Below are positions 1 to 8,871 of a stretch of DNA of 64,000 nucleotides, in pieces (within the stretch, counting starts at the first letter, position 1; each line of letters starts with the position of its first letter). This DNA comes from Paenibacillus silagei. Lineage in GTDB: Bacteria; Bacillota; Bacilli; Paenibacillales; Paenibacillaceae. The position numbers and the translations under genes are program-made. The DNA is taken from NCBI RefSeq assembly GCF_017874735.1, contig NZ_JAGGLV010000009.1, positions 62,001 to 126,000 of the forward strand, read 5' to 3'. The notes beneath the pieces are model-generated. The model was not told the origin of the DNA. It made no database searches and saw only the letters and a list, made by a program, of their open reading frames with translations.

Positions 1-215
1 TCCCCGTCACTGTAAGGACAGAAGGCTGGCACCAGGGCAACGGTGCCCATGCCGCCCAGGAAGCCGCGCTGCTCAATCAGCAGCGTCCGAGCCCCGCTGC
101 GGGCCGCAGCTATTGCCGCTGCCACGCCCGCAGGCCCGCCGCCCGCAACCAGCACATCCACCTCGCGGGATACCGTGATCTCCTCCGCAGGCAAGGTAAA
201 TACAGTTCTATTCAT
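1..215 (-). CDS. FAD-dependent oxidoreductase, N-terminal fragment
   Basis: Only the first 71 codons are in the window; the gene runs off the left edge. A Rossmann nucleotide-binding motif GGGPAG lies at about residues 25-30, followed by an acidic strand end (LLIEQRGFLGGMGT) typical of the FAD_oxidored family. The ATG at 215 is preceded by AAGGAGG seven bases upstream. It follows the response-regulator gene in the same direction and resembles the oxidoreductase at 7021-8397, so one sugar-transport locus carries two related flavoenzymes. The substrate is unknown. Confidence 0.8.
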   Translation of the reverse strand, partial: MNRTVFTLPAEEITVSREVDVLVAGGGPAGVAAAIAAARSGARTLLIEQRGFLGGMGTVALVPAFCPYSDG

Positions 216-322
216 CGTTGTTCCTCCTTGAAGCTATACTTAGTACTCCTCACCATTATAAGAAGGCGGAGGCTGCAACAGCGTGCAGACTGATTGCCTG
301 TTACGGTGGACAGTTTTGACCT

Positions 323-1948
323 TTATGGCTTGGCATCATCCGTGGATGGTTCTCTGCCCTGCTCTTCCGGCGGACCTGCCTTGAATTCGCTGGGATTCCG
401 GCCGCTGTATTTCTTGAATACCTTGGAGAAGTACGCCCGGTCGGAGAAGCCCAGGGTATACGCGACATTCTCGACGGTCTCATGCGGGCGGGCCAGCATC
501 GTGATGGCCATATTCATCTTGTACTGGTTGACGTAATCGGTGAAGTTCACGCCTGACAGCTTCTTGAAATAGCGGGAGAAGTAGCTGGCATTCAGATGCA
601 GATGCTCTGCCATGTCGGTAGAGGTGACCATCCGGTCCACATGCTCCTCCAGAAACTCATCCACCGCCTGAAGCCGGACATCCTTCTCCTCAGCGGCTGC
701 GGGGGCTAGTGCAAACTGCCGCCACAGATGCCTCAGCTCCCGCTTAGTCAGGCTGGCCGCCTCCTCGATATGAACCGTCTGCTCGAGTTGCGTGAAGAAG
801 TCCTCCTCAGCCAGTCCGCCGGCTTCGAAGGCCAACTGGCGCACCAGATCCCCGCAAGTCTCCTTCACCAGCCGGGGCAGCAGCCGCTCCGCCGATGCCA
901 GCTGCGTCCACTGATTCACGGCCAGATCAATCCAGGCGGCATGCTGGTCTGCAAGCGCCAACGACAGCATACCGCGTTCCTTTTCCCCGCGCCGTTCTAA
1001 CGTCTGCCCGAAATCCGCGTGCTCCTCAAGCAGAGACACAGGCTTCACTGGCTGATAGAAGTTATTTTCCCGGCAATCGGTGAGAGTCTTGTATAACACA
1101 CCGAAGCTGCGGACCGGTGCACAGGACTCCGAATAGAACCCCCGCAGGCTAATCTTCAGATACTGCTCCACCTTATCCTGTACCGCCTGCATGAATTCAG
1201 CCAGCTTGTTCTCTGTGACGCCGGGGTCCTCCACATTCCAAACCAGATAAATATCGGCGTCCCTGCTCATAATCGGTGTAATGGAAGCCTCTGCCGCAGA
1301 CAGCTCCAGCGCAATATTATTCACGGCTGAATGGATCAGCGGAATATCCTTGTACCGGTAACGCTCGGTAACCGATGCGGCATCCATATGAAGGAATCCA
1401 TGACGCAGAAAGGGGTGCTTCCAGGAGATGCCCAGCCGTTCACCGAACTCCAGGGTATTCTCCTGACCCGCCGCACCCGACAGCAGCTGCTTCAGGAAGC
1501 TCTGCTTCAGCACTTCCTTATTGCGCTCAATCGCCTGGCGGAAGGAGTAACGCTCCAGCAGTTCCTCACGGCTCTTGAAGCGGCTCATCGCTTTGGCGAG
1601 ACTGCTCTTAAGCTGCTCAGGGGATAGCTCATCCTTGATCAGATAATCATCCGCCTCCAGCTGGATCGCCCGCTTCGAGTAGTGGAAATCCTCATAGCAG
1701 GTCAGGAAAATCAGGCGAACCTCCGGCTTCGTGATCCGGAAGGCATCCGCCAGCTCCAGCCCGTCCATCCCCGGCAGACCGATGTCCACAATCACAATAT
1801 CCGGCAGTGCTGCATGGAACTGCTCCAGCGCATCCTCACTGCTATACGCCGAAGCCACCAGCTGCAGATCCAGCCCCAAGGGCCCAAGCAGATATTCCAC
1901 GTATTCCAGCATCGGGACATCATCGTCTATCAGCATCAGGGTCATCAA
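323..1948 (-). CDS. AraC-type response regulator (REC + HTH_18)
   Basis: Cytoplasmic two-component regulator of about 541 residues. The receiver domain covers about residues 1-120, with the acidic pocket at D8-D10 and the probable phospho-acceptor Asp55 in IVIVDIGLPG. A long linker follows, and a double-helix AraC DNA-binding domain lies at about 425-525 with the signature around FSDRAYFSKVFKKYSG. It overlaps the end of the kinase gene at 1920-3674, which marks them as a pair. The TTG at 1948 sits nine bases after AGGAGG; the ATG at 1945 is the alternative. It probably controls the adjacent sugar ABC transporter, as is usual for this Paenibacillus arrangement. Confidence 0.9.
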   Translation of the reverse strand: MMTLMLIDDDVPMLEYVEYLLGPLGLDLQLVASAYSSEDALEQFHAALPDIVIVDIGLPGMDGLELADAFRITKPEVRLIFLTCYEDFHYSKRAIQLEADDYLIKDELSPEQLKSSLAKAMSRFKSREELLERYSFRQAIERNKEVLKQSFLKQLLSGAAGQENTLEFGERLGISWKHPFLRHGFLHMDAASVTERYRYKDIPLIHSAVNNIALELSAAEASITPIMSRDADIYLVWNVEDPGVTENKLAEFMQAVQDKVEQYLKISLRGFYSESCAPVRSFGVLYKTLTDCRENNFYQPVKPVSLLEEHADFGQTLERRGEKERGMLSLALADQHAAWIDLAVNQWTQLASAERLLPRLVKETCGDLVRQLAFEAGGLAEEDFFTQLEQTVHIEEAASLTKRELRHLWRQFALAPAAAEEKDVRLQAVDEFLEEHVDRMVTSTDMAEHLHLNASYFSRYFKKLSGVNFTDYVNQYKMNMAITMLARPHETVENVAYTLGFSDRAYFSKVFKKYSGRNPSEFKAGPPEEQGREPSTDDAKP

Positions 1949-3674
1949 GGGGAACCGCCTCCTTCTCCCGGGTCACGGGGATATATAGGGTGAACGTCAT
2001 GCCTTCCTCGTCTTCTCTTGCCTGCGCGCTCAGCCGTGCGCGATATCCGTACAATACCTGCAGACGGCGTGCTGTGTTGACCAGCCCGACCCCTTTTTCC
2101 GGCCAGAGCGCAGTGTCTTCACTTCCTTGCAGACGCCGGTTCAGGCGCTGGAGCTTATCCTCCGGCATCCCGCGGCCGTTATCGCTGATGCTGATCCGCA
2201 GCAGACCGGACTCGAACGCCGCTTCGAGCCGGATCGACGGATGGTCCGGACGGGCGGAGAAGCCGTGGCTGATGGCATTCTCGACAATGGGCTGAAGCAG
2301 CAGCCGGGGCAGCATCACCGCACCTTCTTCCTCGCCCACCTCGCATTCCCAGACGATATCCAGACGGTTGCGGATCTGCATCACCTGCACATAGCTGCCC
2401 AGCACCCTGCACTCCTCCGCCAGCTCCAGCGGCTTATCCGCATGCACATACACACGCAGCAGCTTCATGAGCGCATCGATCATGGCGCCATGCGCCGGGT
2501 CACCGCTGAGGAGCAGATCCACCTTGATGGAATTGAGCGTATTCAGCAGAAAATGAGGCCGGATCTGCGCCGCCAGCGCCTGAAGCTCCAGCCGCCTTTT
2601 CTCCTCCTGCTCACTCTCGACCTGCTGCAGCAGCCCGTTCATATCCTCCAGCATCTGATTGAAGGCCGCCGACAGCACCGCCACCTCATCCTTGCCCTTG
2701 ACGGGTATCCGCACCGCACGGTTGCCGCCGACATACTGCTTGACGCTGGCCCGCAGCAGGCTAATCGGCTTGTTCATATATCCGGCCCACAGCATGGACA
2801 GGACCAGAAACGCCAGGAAGAACAGTCCGATCAGCGAGATGGAGACCAGAAACTCCCGGTTGATATGGCTGTCGATGGAGCTGCGGGGCGTCTTGCTGGT
2901 CAGCAGCCAGCCCACCTTGGGAATACGGACCTCACTGACCAGCAGCGGGCCCTCATCCGCATTAGCCGCTTCTCCGGTGATGGCAATGCTTCTCCCTTTC
3001 TGGTCAACCAGCGCAAGTCTGCTTACCGCATTGCCCGTATCGAGCAGGCTGCGGAAGTAGTGGCTCGGAATGCCCACGTACAGCGTGGCCAGCTTGTCCT
3101 GGTTCAGCGGGTCGGTAATGAAGCGTACCGCATAATAATAATCCGGTGCAGCGGGGGTGCCGCCGTAGGGGAACCATTGCAGCGACACTTTTTCCCGCTC
3201 ATCCAGCCTGCTGCTCTCCTTAAGAAGATTCTCAGGCAGCACAGAGAACACCGGAATATTCTGGTTGCCGATCAGTATCCGGTTCTCCCGGTTGACCAGC
3301 ATGATCTGCAGATCAGCATCCAGCGACTGCACCGACAGGATATTGGCCGTAGTCTTGAGCTTGTTGTAATGGGTATACACTCCGTAATTACCGAAGCTTC
3401 CCGTATTTTTGAGATAACGCAGACTCTCCAGCACGGCCGGATCATAAGCCTCAGAGAAATACACCGAGACAAACGAGATGCTGTCCACCGTTTTTTCCAT
3501 TTGACTGCCGATTACCTTCAGGGTCTCCTCATTCGAACGGGCGATCTTCTCACTCACATTCTCCCGCACAGAGGTATACGACCAGAAGGTAACGACAACA
3601 AAAGGCAGCAGGATCAGGATCAGGAACGTGTATTGCAGTCTGCGATGGAAGGAAAAACGGCTTAACCATTTCAT
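1920..3674 (-). CDS. YesM/LytS-like sensor histidine kinase
   Basis: Membrane kinase of about 584 residues. A first membrane helix (about 10-32) precedes an extracellular sensor region, a second helix (about 275-300), a HAMP domain, a His_kinase domain with the phosphorylatable histidine in QIRPHFLLNTLNS, and a C-terminal HATPase with the N box (PIVENAISHGF) and G box (DNGRGMPEDK). The open frame extends to 3734, but the ATG at 3674 starts at the charged MKWLSRFSFHRR and has GGTGG upstream. It lies 82 bases after the solute-binding gene and overlaps the response regulator, so it probably senses the imported sugar, perhaps through the lipoprotein. Confidence 0.92.
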   Translation of the reverse strand: MKWLSRFSFHRRLQYTFLILILLPFVVVTFWSYTSVRENVSEKIARSNEETLKVIGSQMEKTVDSISFVSVYFSEAYDPAVLESLRYLKNTGSFGNYGVYTHYNKLKTTANILSVQSLDADLQIMLVNRENRILIGNQNIPVFSVLPENLLKESSRLDEREKVSLQWFPYGGTPAAPDYYYAVRFITDPLNQDKLATLYVGIPSHYFRSLLDTGNAVSRLALVDQKGRSIAITGEAANADEGPLLVSEVRIPKVGWLLTSKTPRSSIDSHINREFLVSISLIGLFFLAFLVLSMLWAGYMNKPISLLRASVKQYVGGNRAVRIPVKGKDEVAVLSAAFNQMLEDMNGLLQQVESEQEEKRRLELQALAAQIRPHFLLNTLNSIKVDLLLSGDPAHGAMIDALMKLLRVYVHADKPLELAEECRVLGSYVQVMQIRNRLDIVWECEVGEEEGAVMLPRLLLQPIVENAISHGFSARPDHPSIRLEAAFESGLLRISISDNGRGMPEDKLQRLNRRLQGSEDTALWPEKGVGLVNTARRLQVLYGYRARLSAQAREDEEGMTFTLYIPVTREKEAVPLDDPDADRR

Positions 3675-3756
3675 AAGAATTCCACCCCGCACTGTAATCA
3701 AAGCTTCAACGTCCCTATTATAATCCATAATCACTGCTGCCTTTGCACTTCATCCG

Positions 3757-5121
3757 TTATTTCTGATTGGCAGAAACTACCTTCTCGACTTCCGCTGTCA
3801 TCTCACTCTTGACCTCATCGAAGCTGCGGTTATCCAGGATGAAGCTGGCGAAGCCGTTCTCCACAATCGCTTTCAGTTCGCTGCCGTAGGGCACGCTGAA
3901 GGTGTCCGGCATTTTAATATTCGGATCGAACAGCGTCTTGGAGAGGGAGGCGGTATCGATCAGATCTGTATTTTCCCCGAAAAAGCTATTGATCAGCTCC
4001 GCCCCGTCCACGCCCTTGAACGAAGGAATCTCCTTGGTGAACTTGTAGGCTTCCTTGGACATCCAGCGGATGAAGTCATACGAGGCTTCCTTATTCGCTG
4101 ATTTCGCGCCCATGGCCAGGCCGCCGCCGGAGATATTCGTCATGCCCAGTTCCTTACTGTCCACCGAACGCGGCAGCGGGGCGTACATGCTCTGGAATTC
4201 ATGCGGGAATTTCTCCAGGTTCAGCGCTGCCCGGACAGCATAGCTTGGCACAGCCAGCATACTGGCATTTCCGGCAAAAAACTGCTGCAGCACATGATAG
4301 TTCGAGGCCAGCACATCGGCATACGGCTCAGCGCTCTTATCTTCCTTCTCCATCGTGCGGCGGAGGTTGAAGAAGTATTCGAAGGACGGATCGTCAAAAA
4401 TCGGCTTCAAGTCTGCGCTAAGCTGCGGATGCGGCTTCTCGGTGTATGCGATAATGTTCGGATATTCTCCCCAAGTGTGGAAGTACGTTCCGAAGTGCTC
4501 GGGTGTCGTCAGCTTCTTGGCATAATCGCGGAAATCATCCCAGGTCCAGCCCATCTCAGGCAGGGACAGCCCTGCAGCCTCCAGATGATCCTTGTTGAAG
4601 ACTGTCAGCCACTGCGTCGAGCTGGGCAGAATGCCGTATACCTTATCCTCCAGCTTCAGCAGCTTGGAATATTCATCCTCGGGAGTGATTTTCTCCTGTT
4701 CAAAAAAAGAATTAAGCGGTTCCACAACTCCCCGCGACGCACGCTCCAGCAGCTCATCCTCGTTCCCGGTCATGAACACATCGACCACTTCGCCGCCTGC
4801 GACCAGAATATCCAGCTTCTTCATGAAATCTGTGCTGTCGCTATTCTGGACCAGAGATTCATACTCCACTTCCACTTTATCCTGAGCTTCGTTATACGCC
4901 TGAACGGCCTGGTAGATGGGCTCTTCCGGCTTATCGGCCTTGAAGGTGTAGAATTTGATCTTAGCTTTACCTGCAGGCTGGGCTGTGCCGGTGGTTCCGG
5001 CAGACGGATCAGCCGAGGCCGGTGCATCGGTTGCTGCTGAGGTGTTGCCCCCATTCCCGCCGCAGGCGGTGACGGAGAGCATGAGGAGCATACTGGCAAG
5101 CATTAATGGTAGTTTTTTCAA
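3757..5121 (-). CDS. Sugar ABC transporter solute-binding lipoprotein
   Basis: Extracytoplasmic substrate-binding protein of family 1 (SBP_bac_1), about 454 residues. A lipoprotein signal peptide ends in the lipobox SVTAC at about residue 20, followed by a Gly/Ser/Ala/Thr-rich tether and a maltose-binding-type fold. The start is the TTG at 5121, seven bases after AAGGGGG and directly at the MKKLPLML signal; the longer frame to 5157 lacks a signal peptide. Two permeases lie immediately upstream in the same operon. No ATPase is encoded here, so a shared MsmX-type ATPase elsewhere is expected. Confidence 0.93.
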   Translation of the reverse strand: MKKLPLMLASMLLMLSVTACGGNGGNTSAATDAPASADPSAGTTGTAQPAGKAKIKFYTFKADKPEEPIYQAVQAYNEAQDKVEVEYESLVQNSDSTDFMKKLDILVAGGEVVDVFMTGNEDELLERASRGVVEPLNSFFEQEKITPEDEYSKLLKLEDKVYGILPSSTQWLTVFNKDHLEAAGLSLPEMGWTWDDFRDYAKKLTTPEHFGTYFHTWGEYPNIIAYTEKPHPQLSADLKPIFDDPSFEYFFNLRRTMEKEDKSAEPYADVLASNYHVLQQFFAGNASMLAVPSYAVRAALNLEKFPHEFQSMYAPLPRSVDSKELGMTNISGGGLAMGAKSANKEASYDFIRWMSKEAYKFTKEIPSFKGVDGAELINSFFGENTDLIDTASLSKTLFDPNIKMPDTFSVPYGSELKAIVENGFASFILDNRSFDEVKSEMTAEVEKVVSANQK

Positions 5122-5223
5122 AGCAATTCCCCCTTGATTTGTTGTCTGCAGGCTCATTATACAATCTAAGCTTTGCGCACACCGTGTACAGCTATGCGGT
5201 GTGCGCGTACACTTTTTTGACCT

Positions 5224-6060
5224 TTACCCTTTGACTCCTCCGATGGCAATCCCGTTAATGACCTGCTTCTGGAGGATCAGGAACAGCACCAGCAGCGGCA
5301 GAATCGCGGCCACGGAGGCCATCATCATGACGGAGATCTGTGTACCGAATTCCTCCTTGAAAAATTGCATCCCCAGCGGAATCGTATACAGCTTGGTCGA
5401 ATTCAGCATAATCAGCGGCCCCTGGTAATCATTCCAGGTCCAGATGAACTTGATAATCCCTACGGTCGCCAGAATCGGGCGGCTCAGCGGAAGCACGACA
5501 CTCCAGAAGATGCGTAAGAACCCGGCGCCGTCCAGCTCCGCCGCTTCCAGCATATCATTATGAATGCCGATCATGAACTGGCGCAGTAGAAAGGTGAAGT
5601 AGCTGGAGAACATCCCCATCAGGATCAGCGCGGCATGGGAGTCATAGAGGCCCAGCTCCTTAATCATAATATAGCGCGGAACAAGCGTGGCCTGCTCGGG
5701 AATCATCATGAACGCCAGCATCAGGGTGAAGATCAGCGCTCTGCCCTTGAAATCCAGCTTGGCGAGCGCATAACCGGCCATGGCCGAGATAACGATTGTC
5801 GCCAGGGTGGAGATCAGGGCGATTTTGAGCGAGTTCATATAGAATAATCCAAACGCCACATCGCCCATCCATACGGCCTTGAAGTTGGCGACCAGATTCC
5901 AGTCGGTGGGAATCCACTGAATCGGGAAGGTCCAGACCTCTTTCTCCGTCTTGGAGGCAGCCGACAGCATCCAGACCAGCGGCATCAGGAAGAATACCGA
6001 GCACAGGGCGAACAGGACCGTGAAGATCAGATTGCCGGGCTTAAGTTTTTTCATTGTCAT
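5224..6060 (-). CDS. Carbohydrate ABC permease (MalG/UgpE type)
   Basis: Integral membrane permease of about 278 residues with six predicted helices. The first is near residues 10-30, and the EAA loop is visible as EAAELDGAGFLRIFWSVVLP. The C-terminus ends in the characteristic INGIAIGGVKG. It pairs with the permease at 6086-7024 and the lipoprotein at 3757-5121. The ATG at 6060 is used here; a second ATG six bases later (MKKLKPG) has AAAGG eight bases upstream and may be the true start. Confidence 0.93.
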   Translation of the reverse strand: MTMKKLKPGNLIFTVLFALCSVFFLMPLVWMLSAASKTEKEVWTFPIQWIPTDWNLVANFKAVWMGDVAFGLFYMNSLKIALISTLATIVISAMAGYALAKLDFKGRALIFTLMLAFMMIPEQATLVPRYIMIKELGLYDSHAALILMGMFSSYFTFLLRQFMIGIHNDMLEAAELDGAGFLRIFWSVVLPLSRPILATVGIIKFIWTWNDYQGPLIMLNSTKLYTIPLGMQFFKEEFGTQISVMMMASVAAILPLLVLFLILQKQVINGIAIGGVKG

Positions 6061-6085
6061 TGCCTTTCGTTCCTTTCGCCTTGGA

Positions 6086-7024
6086 CTAGTAATGGACCTT
6101 ACGGTTCTGGGTTATCCAGGTAATGGAGGTCACCAGCATAATGATCAGGAACAGCACCCAGGACATCGCTGAGGCGTAGCCCATTTTGAAGCGCTCGAAT
6201 CCTTCTTCATAGATCTGGTAGACGATAACGGTACTGGAATAGTTGGGCCCGCCGCCGGTCAGGAACTTGATCATGTCGAAGATTTTGAAGGAAGAGATCG
6301 TGCTCGTTATCGCCAGGAAAAAGGTGGTCGGCCCCAGCAGCGGCAGCGTAATCCGCCGGAACTGTCCGATCCCGCTCGCTCCGTCTATCGTCGCCGCCTC
6401 ATACAGCTCCTCGGGAATATTCGTCATCCCCGCCAGGAATATAATCATCTGGTAGCCCAGCAGCTGCCAGACATAGATAATCATAATCGCAATCAGCGAG
6501 AAGCTGGTATCGACCAGCCAGCGCGGCGGTTCGGATACTCCAAGCTGCATCAGAATCTGATTGACCGGCCCCTTGGACGGATGATAGAGCGCTTGCCAGA
6601 CTGCGGCGATGGCTACCGTGGAACAGATATAAGGTACAAAGAAGGCTACCTTGAAAAAGGTCTTGGCATACAGCTTCTTATGAATCAGCGCCGAGAGAAC
6701 TACTCCCAGCAGCATCGTGACCGGCACTGTGCCGACCGTGAACAGCACATTATTCTTCAGGGCCAGCAGGAAGCGGTTGTCCCTGAACAGCTCGATAAAG
6801 TTATCAAGACCGACAAAGTTAATCGCCGACAAGCCGCCGACCAGGTTCCACTCCGTCAGACTGAGGAACAGGCTGAACAGCAGCGGGAACACTGCGATGA
6901 CCAGCATCCCGATGACCTCCGGCGCAATGAACAGCCATCCGGCGAGCTGCTCCCGTCTCTTGCGCGTCCAATAGGTTTTGGGCTCAGTCCCGGCTGTCTT
7001 CCGGGTAATCGCAGATTCACTCAT
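6086..7024 (-). CDS. Carbohydrate ABC permease (MalF/UgpA type)
   Basis: Membrane permease of about 312 residues. A charged cytoplasmic N-terminus (TYWTRKRREQLAGWL) precedes six helices, and the EAA loop reads EELYEAATIDGASGIGQFRRITLP. Its ATG overlaps the stop of the upstream flavoenzyme by four bases (ATGA), with AGGGAGAG six bases before the start. This translational coupling ties the flavoenzyme to the transporter. It should form the heterodimeric channel with the product of 5224-6060. Confidence 0.93.
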   Translation of the reverse strand: MSESAITRKTAGTEPKTYWTRKRREQLAGWLFIAPEVIGMLVIAVFPLLFSLFLSLTEWNLVGGLSAINFVGLDNFIELFRDNRFLLALKNNVLFTVGTVPVTMLLGVVLSALIHKKLYAKTFFKVAFFVPYICSTVAIAAVWQALYHPSKGPVNQILMQLGVSEPPRWLVDTSFSLIAIMIIYVWQLLGYQMIIFLAGMTNIPEELYEAATIDGASGIGQFRRITLPLLGPTTFFLAITSTISSFKIFDMIKFLTGGGPNYSSTVIVYQIYEEGFERFKMGYASAMSWVLFLIIMLVTSITWITQNRKVHY

Positions 7025-8397
7025 TGCAATCTCTCCCTTGCAGTTTCAGCTTGGTTGTCCGGCAGATAGCCGCCTTCTTCCCGGAGACGGGCGCGAAGGA
7101 GGGGGACATCTACGGCATGGACATCGCCTCCGGTCTGAGCGGCAGCCAGTGCCGCAGCAAGTCCGGCAGCTTCGCCCATTGCCAGGCAGACCGGCATCAC
7201 ACGCACGCTGCCGAGCACCCTGCGGTCACAGGAGATAGACCGTCCGGCGACCAGAACGTTGCGCAGTCCGCGCGGCGTAAGGCAGCGGTACGGAATGCCG
7301 TGCGATTCACCAGGCCCGTAGAGCGTGATGGACTGGCTGGATCCGGCGCCGCTCTGCTGCTCCTTCTGTGTGCCATGCACATCAATGAAGTAGCTGTTGC
7401 GGCAGATCTCATCATCGAAGCTTCTGCGGGAGATGTAATCCTCCGCAGTCAGGACATAATCGCCGGTAATCCGCCGGGATTCCCGCGTGCCGATCAGTGT
7501 GCCTGTGCTCATCACTACCGCATTGCCGAAGGCCGCAGGGTGTACAGCGGCAAGCATGTCCCGGTAGGCGGCCGCCATCTTGCGTCCCTCTACCAGCGCC
7601 CCGGATACGGAGAAGGCATTCGTGTTGTCAATTCCCCAGAGATGTCCGGCATTGAAGCCTACGGCACGCGGAGCTACCATATTGTTGCACAGATGCGTAT
7701 CCGGAATGCCCGGATATTCTCCTGAGCGGACCACCTCATGGATCGGGCTGTGCGGGTTCTCCGCATGGAGCTTCGGCCCATTCACATAAGCATAATCATC
7801 CACGTTGCCAAGTATGAAGCAATGGGTCGCGGGCTGAAGCTCGCCGGTCGCTTCGTCCCCCATTTGGTACTCGGCACCTGCCCATGCAGCAACATCGCCA
7901 TCTCCTGTGCAATCGATATACACGGCTGCCCGGAAGGCCTGCAGGCCGCTTTTATTGAGAAGGAGGAGTGTGGTGATGTTGCCGTGGTCGTCTCTATCCA
8001 CATCCGCAAGCGAGGTCAGGAACAGGATGTGGGCACCCGACTCCGTTACGAGATCGTCATAGACCCGCCTCAGCTTCTCCGGTTCGATCGGCACCCAGTC
8101 CATCGCATCCTCCGGCACATGCGGCATTTGAGCCTTTAAGGTATTGAACACCTTGGCCGCGAGACCACGGTAGACCATCTTCTCTTTGTCCGAGAATGGG
8201 CACCAGGCCGGTACCAGGCCGGAGGTTCCCATTCCTCCAAGGCTCCCGGTCGCTTCGACCAGCAGTGTCCGCGCCCCTTCCCTGGCCGCCGCCGCTGCGG
8301 CGGTGCAGCCCGCCGGCCCGCCTCCGACTACAATTACGTCGTAGGAGGCGTTCAGTGGGATTGGTTTACTTTTCAGCGTATACGTATCATTCTCCAT
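7021..8397 (-). CDS. FAD-dependent oxidoreductase
   Basis: Complete soluble flavoprotein of 458 residues, FAD_oxidored family. The dinucleotide-binding motif GGGPAG is at residues 25-30, the ribose-binding acid follows at LLVEATGSLGGMGT, and a second FAD motif near the C-terminus reads NVLVAGRSISCDRR followed by VRVMPVCLAMGEAAG. It is the first gene of the operon and is coupled by ATGA overlap to a sugar permease. The family is often found with sugar uptake genes and may oxidise or isomerise the imported sugar; the actual substrate cannot be read from sequence. The ribosome site is weak (GTGAGAG). Confidence 0.88.
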   Translation of the reverse strand: MENDTYTLKSKPIPLNASYDVIVVGGGPAGCTAAAAAAREGARTLLVEATGSLGGMGTSGLVPAWCPFSDKEKMVYRGLAAKVFNTLKAQMPHVPEDAMDWVPIEPEKLRRVYDDLVTESGAHILFLTSLADVDRDDHGNITTLLLLNKSGLQAFRAAVYIDCTGDGDVAAWAGAEYQMGDEATGELQPATHCFILGNVDDYAYVNGPKLHAENPHSPIHEVVRSGEYPGIPDTHLCNNMVAPRAVGFNAGHLWGIDNTNAFSVSGALVEGRKMAAAYRDMLAAVHPAAFGNAVVMSTGTLIGTRESRRITGDYVLTAEDYISRRSFDDEICRNSYFIDVHGTQKEQQSGAGSSQSITLYGPGESHGIPYRCLTPRGLRNVLVAGRSISCDRRVLGSVRVMPVCLAMGEAAGLAAALAAAQTGGDVHAVDVPLLRARLREEGGYLPDNQAETARERLQ

Positions 8398-8871
8398 TTG
8401 GCTCTCACTTTCCCGGCGGGTAGTCCTCTTTCCGTGAAGCCCTCCGCCGCTCTTCTATACGCTAATTTTAGCAAGAGACTTTGGCGGATACGGTATAGCT
8501 TTCATACGCGTTAATGTGTATTATTTTGACTCTCATTTTCAGCCCTAAGCGCCTGCGCTAACAAGCGCAGATAGGCGTTAGCATACTAAAGAAACCATTC
8601 TTACAGAAGTAGGAGGTCTCCCTCCAACTCTATGAAAGAACAGTTTCTTAGGTCAGGTATGTGGTGACTGGTGGCAGTGGCAGCATCCTGCGAATCAGGG
8701 GCACTTTTGCACCTCATTGGCTCACCCAGCCAACTTTTGCTGAAATCAGGGGCACTTATGCTCTTCATCCCCACGCCAAAAAAGGATACAGCCGCAAAGC
8801 ATCATTTGGTCAGGATTGCGGCCGTGCCCTTTGCTGTTATCTTACGCAAATTTGCAGAGATTGTTTCATTT
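8398..8871. other. Intergenic region with stem-loops and a short direct repeat
   Basis: No convincing gene. The region upstream of the operon at 8397 carries a compact hairpin at about 8552-8577 (CTGCGCT-aaca-AGCGCAG core) and a longer imperfect one at about 8589-8650 (GAAAC..TTCTT paired with AAGAA..GTTTC, inner GGAGG/CCTCC). It also has two direct copies of aatcaggggcacttttgc (8693-8710 and 8744-8761, one difference). None has a T-tract of terminator quality. These look like dispersed intergenic repeats. I could not fix a promoter. Confidence 0.5.

Noticed and set aside
2127..3665. 512-codon plus-strand frame opposite the sensor kinase
   Set aside because: It is antisense to a clear histidine kinase, has a Gln/His/Arg-rich composition typical of reversed coding sequence, and no family features.
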